64,000 nt of DNA, from contig NZ_JANBBE010000018.1 in the NCBI RefSeq assembly GCF_024648825.1, positions 1 to 64,000 on the forward strand. The letters are read 5' to 3'. This stretch comes from Lentzea californiensis (GTDB lineage Bacteria > Actinomycetota > Actinomycetes > Mycobacteriales > Pseudonocardiaceae). Positions 59,383 through 64,000 of this stretch are shown piece by piece. The notes beneath the pieces were generated by a model that made no database searches, had not been told where the DNA came from, and saw only the letters and a list, made by a program, of their open reading frames with translations. The translations under genes were made by a program, and so were the position numbers. Each line of letters opens with the position of its first letter. Position 1 is the first letter of the stretch.

Positions 59383-59628
59383 TCATCGAGCCATCTCGAC
59401 CAGGCCCTCCTCGGTCGAGTCCAGCGTGACCACACCGTCGAAGTTGTACCCGTCGTCGCCGAAGATCACGTCGATGTCCTCCGGCACGAGTTTCCGGTAC
59501 CAAATGGCGAACTTCACCACCAGGTCGAGGCCGTCCTTCAGAAGGTATGAGCCACCGAGCTGCGCAACGACGAGGCAGAGCAGTCTCAGGGCCCACGGCC
59601 ATGACGTCAGACGACGCATCCCGATCAC
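59383..59628 (-). CDS. Small hypothetical protein with one membrane helix
   Basis: 81 residues (or 78 from the ATG at 59619). An N-terminal hydrophobic segment, WALRLLCLVVAQLGGSYLL, is followed by an acidic tail with VPEDIDVIFGDDGYNF. No family recognised. It lies between a dead transposase and the toxin operon, divergent from the latter. Moderately likely to be real, given its composition. Confidence 0.4.
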   Translation of the reverse strand: MIGMRRLTSWPWALRLLCLVVAQLGGSYLLKDGLDLVVKFAIWYRKLVPEDIDVIFGDDGYNFDGVVTLDSTEEGLVEMAR

Positions 59629-59725
59629 TGCAGCTCAGCGGGCAAGCGCAGAGTTCTGGCACCCCACAGGACTCCGATACGTCATGATCTGCGGCAGGCA
59701 AGGCGAAGTCAGGGGAGGTGTCGCC

Positions 59726-59785
59726 GTGTCGGTTGTGCCGGTCGAACACGGGTCGGTCGATGTCAGCACTGGGGCGGGTGCCTGA
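59726..59785 (+). CDS. 19-residue leader ORF coupled to the giant toxin gene
   Basis: GTG 59726 lies seven bases after a strong ribosome site AGGGGAGG. It encodes MSVVPVEHGSVDVSTGAGA and stops at TGA 59783-59785, sharing one base with the toxin ATG (TGATG). The toxin gene has no comparably strong site of its own, so reinitiation from this ORF is likely. It may be the stub of a deleted WXG100 partner gene. Confidence 0.45.
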   Translation: MSVVPVEHGSVDVSTGAGA

Positions 59786-62700
59786 TGGCGGGCGAGAACC
59801 CACTGGTCGCCGCGCCGCCCTCCCAGCCGGGCGGGTTCGTGAACGCGGGCACTGGCGACAACGGGTGGGCGACCGGCATCTCCATCGCCGAGTCCGCGAT
59901 GGACACGTACAACGGCATCAAAGACGGCAACTGGATCGAGGGCGGCCTCGGCCTGGTCGGGCTCGCCGCAGACGCCGCCGCGATGGCCATCGACCCGTTC
60001 GGCACCCTGCTGTCCTCCGCCGCGTCGTTCCTGATGGAACACGTGCAACCGTTGAAGGACATGCTCGACTGGCTGGCCGGCAACCCGCCCGTGATCGAGT
60101 CGTACTCCACGACGTGGAACAACGTGGCCACCGAGCTGGGGAAGATCGCCGAGGACTACAACGCGGCGGTCAAGTCCGGCATCGAGACGTGGACCGGCGC
60201 GGCGGCCGACGCGTACCGCACCGACTCGAAGGCGCAGGGTGACGCCCTGAGCGGCGCCGCGTCCGCCGCCGGGACCGTCGGCACCGTCGTCGGCTTGATG
60301 GGCATGGTCGTCGCGTTCGTGCGCGAGATGGTGCGCGACCTGATCGCAGACCTGGTCGGCAAGCTCATCGCCTGGGTGCTGGAGGCCGCGTTCACGCTGG
60401 GCTTCGGGACGCCGGTGATCGTCGCGCAGGCCGTGACGGCGATCTCCAAGTGGGCCGCGAAGATCGCGAAGATCATCCAGGACCTGCTGAACACCATCAA
60501 GAGGGTCTCGCCGATGCTGAAGCGTCTGGTCGAGGTCTTCGAGAAGATCATGAAGGTCGTCGGGAAGCTCGCGGGCAAGGTCACAGGCCTCGACGTCCTG
60601 GACCCGAAGAACATCAAGGCGGGCGGCTTCCTCCAGACGGGCGACCCCGACGTCGGCCTGCCGTCCGGCTCGACGCGCGGCGGCGACTCGTCCTCGAGTT
60701 CGCCTTCCGGCTCTGATCCGGGCCCCGGCTCTGATTCCCGGTCTGGTTCGGGCGCCGGCTCCGAGACACCGCCCTCGACCCGGCCGGCCGACACGACGAA
60801 CACGACGAGTAGCACCACCGCGCCGACCGCGGACTCGCCGAGGAGCGACGCCCCGACCGGTTCGTCGAGGCCGGGGCGCGACCCGAGCGGCGGGCCGGAC
60901 CTCGACTCGCCGCGCGGGGGACCTGCTCCCGGCGGTAACGGCCCGATGGGCGAGCCCCGCAGCGGGCCGAGCGGCAGCAGTCCGGTCGGCGACCACCGAG
61001 GCGGTCCGGGACAGCCCGCGCCTGGTGGCAACCACCCCGGCATTGGCGACCGCGGCCCCTACGGACAGCCCTCACCCGGCGGGAACCTCCCCAACTCCTC
61101 CGCCAGTGGCGGTGGCACGGCTGACGGTGGGCCGAACGGCGGCGGTTCGCCCAGCGGCGGCGCAGGCGGCGCCAGCCCCGGTGGCGCGAACTCCGCACCA
61201 CCTCCGGCGCGGTTCGACCAGACCTCCGCCTCGACCACGGCCGACGCTCCCGCTCGCCCCGACCAGCCCCCTACCGGCGGCCCCAGCACCGGCCCTCAGA
61301 GCGGTCAGCCCAACCCAGGCGGCACGCCTCCGCCCGGCATCCCCGCCGGTGGCGCGCCCGGAGGTGCTCCTGGTGGTACGCCGGGTGGTAGTGCTCCCGG
61401 TGGTGGCGGCGCACGTCCCGGCTCCGGCGGTGGCTGGACCGGAACGCCCGGAAGCCGGGGCGACGTCGGCTCCGGCATCCCGGCGGCGCGAGGTGCGGAA
61501 GGCCCCCGGCCTTCCCCGTACGGCCCGACGCACGGCGGGCCCGGCCCGTCGCACACCGTGCCGAGCGCTCACGGCCCTTCCCACGGTGGCTCGTCACCGA
61601 ACGGCGCCCCTCACGGCAGCCCGCCGCACGCGGGTCCGGGGCCGTCGCACACGAACCCCGGCAACGGCCCGGTCCAATCCGGACCGCCCCACGGCGGCTT
61701 GCCGCACACCAACCCCACGCACAACGGGCCACCCAGCACCGGTCCCGCCAACACGCGCCCGCACAGCGGTCCCGGCCCCTCGCAGAGCGGCCCGCCGCAC
61801 TCCGGGCCGACCCACTCCGGGCCGACCCACTCCGGGCCGACCCACAGCGGTCCCCTGCACAACTCGCCTGGGACCACCAGCCCTTCGTACAACGGCCCAG
61901 GCAACACCGGACCGTCCAACACCAGCCCCGGTCACAACGGGCCGCCGCACAGCGGGCATGCCTACACGAGTCCGTCGCAGGCAGGTCCGCCTCACGCGAA
62001 CCCGCCCCACCAAGGCGCCGGCAACACGGGCCCGTCCCACGCCAACCCGCCCCACGGCAACCCGGCCCCCGGCGGCGCGCCCCACACCAACCAGCCCCAC
62101 ACCAACCAGCCCCACACCAACCAGCCCAACACCGGACCGCAGAGCCGGGGCCCGGCGCCGACGTCCCACCCCAACGTGCCGCACCAGCCGTCGTCCCCGC
62201 ACGTCCCGAACCGGCCCTTCGACGGCCCGCCACTCCAGCGTCACCCGGACGCACAGACGCCGTCCCCGCGCAACGCGCCGGACGGCGTGTCTCCTCGGCA
62301 CACCCCAGAGCCGACCCCGCGCCAGGAAGCGGCCCCGCACCAGCGGCCCGACCAGGACCCCTGGTCACCGCCGCCGCGCGATCCGGACGGTCTCGGCACG
62401 GCGGACCGGCCGGACATCGACGACGCCCACGCCCGGTACGGCGAGACGACCCCCGCCGGTATCTCGCACCACCGGGGCGACTCGGGGATGGGCGACCTGC
62501 CGCAGCGCGTCCCGCACGATCCGCGCTACTTCACCGCCGACGTCCACATCACCCCGGACGGCCGGGCCCGCATCGGCAACCACGGCTACAGCCCGGAAGA
62601 GTACGGGGACCTGTTGCGGCGCAACGGGTGGGACGGCAAGACGCCGATCCGGCTGATCGGGTGCGACGCGGGTTCGAACGACTTCGCCAACCGGCTTTCC

Positions 62701-64000
62701 CGGCACACCGGCGCGGACGTCCTCGCGCCGACCAAGCCCGCCTGGACCGACAGCAACGGCCGCGTCTACACCAGTGACGCCGAGGTCGATCCCGACGGCA
62801 ACCGCCGGCCGCGTATTCCGCCGAATGGTGAGTGGGAGACGCACAGTCCGGACGACACCCGAACCAGGGCCGGCGACGACGGTTTCGTGCCGGGCACGAA
62901 CGACGCCGACAAGCACGACCTGGACCCGGACGACGCACGGGACCGCGCCGCACGGGACAACACGGTCACCGACCCGCCGGAGGGCCGCGACCCGACGCCG
63001 CAGCGGACCGTGCCGTGGGATCCGCCCCAGGACCTGCCGCGCGTGGACGTGGAGGTCGACCCGAACCAGCGCGTCCTCGACTTCAACGGCGGTCCGCCAC
63101 TGGAGCCGAACTCCCGCGTCGTCGTCCACAACCCGGACGGCTCGGTGCGCGGCACGTACTACACGGACGCGAACCGCAACGTCACGCACGTCGACACGAA
63201 CGTGCCGAACACCCGCAACAGCGCGGGCGTCCCGGTCAACCCGGACACCGCCCGGCCCCAGCCGGGTGTCGTGTACCAGGTGGACACCGGGGTCGGCACG
63301 CAGACGTTCCGCGGCCAGGAGACGCCCGACGGCGGAACGCCCCGCCCTGACACCACCGCGGGCACGACGGACACCGACCGGACCGGCGGCACGAACAGCA
63401 CAAACGGCACGAACGACACCGGCACGCCCGACGCGTCGCCGGCCCACCGCCCTGCCGAACGCTTCGACGACTTCGACCAGTCGCGTACGCCCCCCGCCGT
63501 GGAGTGGAACCCGCCCGGCGGCCCCGACGGGACCTACCGGTCGATGCCGCCGCACGAGAACTACAACCCGACTCCCCCGCCGGACGGAGACGGCCCGTTC
63601 TCCCTGCGCGGCAACGACCCGGACAACCCGCTCCAGCCTCATGCCCGCTACGACGTCTACAACGACAACGGCGACTGGCACGGCACCTTCTACACCGACG
63701 CCGACGGCCGGGTGTCGCACGTGCACACCTGGTCGGGCAACAGCACCCAGGGCTTCAACCCCGAACTGGGCACCGCGGAGACGTGGGACGCGGGCCTGCC
63801 GGTCCCGGCGCCGAACACGACGTTCGCGGTCGGACCGCGGCACATGGACGGCATGGACCCCCAAGTGCCCCAACAGATGTACCGCACCGACGTGCACGGC
63901 GACACCGTCGCCGCGAGCGGCCGCCCGGTGTACCCGCCGAGCGGCACCAGAGCCGAGGACTTCTGGGGCCCGCGGCGCGGTGTCGAGCCGGGCTCGCCCG
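59785..64000 (+). CDS. WXG/ESX-type polymorphic toxin, N-terminal 1405 residues (cut by right edge)
   Basis: Open without a stop from ATG 59785 to the window end. Residues 1-160 are an alpha-helical WXG-like region with Trp136-Thr-Gly138 and AYRTD after it. Residues 165-235 carry hydrophobic stretches (GTVVGLMGMVVAFV, LIAWVLEAAFTLGFG) and a helix-rich end at about 270. A Ser/Gly/Pro/His-rich linker spans about 292-870, with tandem THSGP and PHTNQ units. A compact domain follows (about 913-990) with IRLIGCDAGSNDFA and GADVLAPTKPAW. Two similar YTD modules (RGTYYTDANRNVTHV near 1120 and HGTFYTDADGRVSHV near 1298) come next. Modules of this last kind often precede a nuclease, which would lie past the edge. 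Probably exported by a type VII system to act on competitors. Confidence 0.85.
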   Translation, partial: MAGENPLVAAPPSQPGGFVNAGTGDNGWATGISIAESAMDTYNGIKDGNWIEGGLGLVGLAADAAAMAIDPFGTLLSSAASFLMEHVQPLKDMLDWLAGNPPVIESYSTTWNNVATELGKIAEDYNAAVKSGIETWTGAAADAYRTDSKAQGDALSGAASAAGTVGTVVGLMGMVVAFVREMVRDLIADLVGKLIAWVLEAAFTLGFGTPVIVAQAVTAISKWAAKIAKIIQDLLNTIKRVSPMLKRLVEVFEKIMKVVGKLAGKVTGLDVLDPKNIKAGGFLQTGDPDVGLPSGSTRGGDSSSSSPSGSDPGPGSDSRSGSGAGSETPPSTRPADTTNTTSSTTAPTADSPRSDAPTGSSRPGRDPSGGPDLDSPRGGPAPGGNGPMGEPRSGPSGSSPVGDHRGGPGQPAPGGNHPGIGDRGPYGQPSPGGNLPNSSASGGGTADGGPNGGGSPSGGAGGASPGGANSAPPPARFDQTSASTTADAPARPDQPPTGGPSTGPQSGQPNPGGTPPPGIPAGGAPGGAPGGTPGGSAPGGGGARPGSGGGWTGTPGSRGDVGSGIPAARGAEGPRPSPYGPTHGGPGPSHTVPSAHGPSHGGSSPNGAPHGSPPHAGPGPSHTNPGNGPVQSGPPHGGLPHTNPTHNGPPSTGPANTRPHSGPGPSQSGPPHSGPTHSGPTHSGPTHSGPLHNSPGTTSPSYNGPGNTGPSNTSPGHNGPPHSGHAYTSPSQAGPPHANPPHQGAGNTGPSHANPPHGNPAPGGAPHTNQPHTNQPHTNQPNTGPQSRGPAPTSHPNVPHQPSSPHVPNRPFDGPPLQRHPDAQTPSPRNAPDGVSPRHTPEPTPRQEAAPHQRPDQDPWSPPPRDPDGLGTADRPDIDDAHARYGETTPAGISHHRGDSGMGDLPQRVPHDPRYFTADVHITPDGRARIGNHGYSPEEYGDLLRRNGWDGKTPIRLIGCDAGSNDFANRLSRHTGADVLAPTKPAWTDSNGRVYTSDAEVDPDGNRRPRIPPNGEWETHSPDDTRTRAGDDGFVPGTNDADKHDLDPDDARDRAARDNTVTDPPEGRDPTPQRTVPWDPPQDLPRVDVEVDPNQRVLDFNGGPPLEPNSRVVVHNPDGSVRGTYYTDANRNVTHVDTNVPNTRNSAGVPVNPDTARPQPGVVYQVDTGVGTQTFRGQETPDGGTPRPDTTAGTTDTDRTGGTNSTNGTNDTGTPDASPAHRPAERFDDFDQSRTPPAVEWNPPGGPDGTYRSMPPHENYNPTPPPDGDGPFSLRGNDPDNPLQPHARYDVYNDNGDWHGTFYTDADGRVSHVHTWSGNSTQGFNPELGTAETWDAGLPVPAPNTTFAVGPRHMDGMDPQVPQQMYRTDVHGDTVAASGRPVYPPSGTRAEDFWGPRRGVEPGSP
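61798..61851 (+). repeat. In-frame 15-bp tandem repeats (THSGP units)
   Basis: Three successive copies of ACCCACTCCGGGCCG, plus variants on either side, encode repeated THSGP in the toxin linker. Confidence 0.85.
62081..62125 (+). repeat. In-frame 15-bp tandem repeats (PHTNQ units)
   Basis: Three copies of CCCCACACCAACCAG-type units encode PHTNQ repeats in the toxin linker. Confidence 0.85.

Noticed and set aside
61798..62125. Short direct repeats that could suggest a CRISPR array
   Set aside because: Units are 15 bp, in frame with a protein, contiguous, and have no spacers.
62365..63897. Minus-strand frame of 510 codons under the toxin gene
   Set aside because: Val/Arg/His-rich antisense shadow; the plus strand carries clear domain structure.

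Overview
The window is high-GC DNA (about 70 percent) from an actinobacterium, most likely Pseudonocardiales (a Lentzea, Saccharothrix or Actinosynnema-like organism). The evidence is codon bias, frequent GTG and TTG starts, RbpA, an MptB-type mannosyltransferase next to Lnt, F420-type redox proteins, and a WXG/ESX-type giant toxin. No rRNA, tRNA or CRISPR array was seen. Genus is inference.

Layout. 1-299: 3' end of an IS982-type transposase. 436-3307 (minus): a translationally coupled HAD / APH-kinase / acyl-CoA dehydrogenase operon that mirrors the domain order of the eukaryotic fusion ACAD10, with a perfect 16-bp operator; it is divergent from a secreted carboxylesterase and an MFS exporter. 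6119-6223 (minus): an unannotated 34-codon gene with three RPNDWQ repeats. 6361-11616: two c-di-GMP proteins around small hydrolase, F420-PPOX and VOC genes. 12318-17650: glycerophosphodiesterase plus MFS, a PadR/membrane-protein pair, thymidine kinase and rbpA. 17721-26225: housekeeping and redox genes, an amino-acid ABC transporter with a fused binding-protein/permease, a DUF1540 gene with an IdeR-like box, and a Fno-like/LLM pair. 26269-30492: remnants and a two-component system: a histidine kinase tail, a catalytically degenerate GH20-like protein, a MITE-like element and small ORFs.

30856-41544 is a candidate specialised-metabolite locus: a MIO ammonia-lyase or aminomutase with a tyrosine-type selectivity pair faces, across a 22-bp palindrome, a tightly overlapping operon of flavin monooxygenase, adenylate-forming ligase, paralogous monooxygenase, FMN hydroxy-acid oxidase, divergent P450 and cation/proton antiporter, with a glycosyltransferase at the end. 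No PKS or NRPS carrier system is present. A second adenylate-forming ligase (44323) may or may not belong.

41619-57234 holds secreted and envelope proteins, lnt-mptB, a single-chain sigma factor / zinc anti-sigma / membrane / CAP protein, a TetR-SDR unit with two matching operators, and small regulators and enzymes. 57235-59628 is decayed DNA with an IS481 remnant. From 59785 to the right edge runs one open frame of at least 1405 codons encoding a WXG-type polymorphic toxin with a long Pro/Gly/His-rich linker, preceded by a coupled 19-codon ORF.
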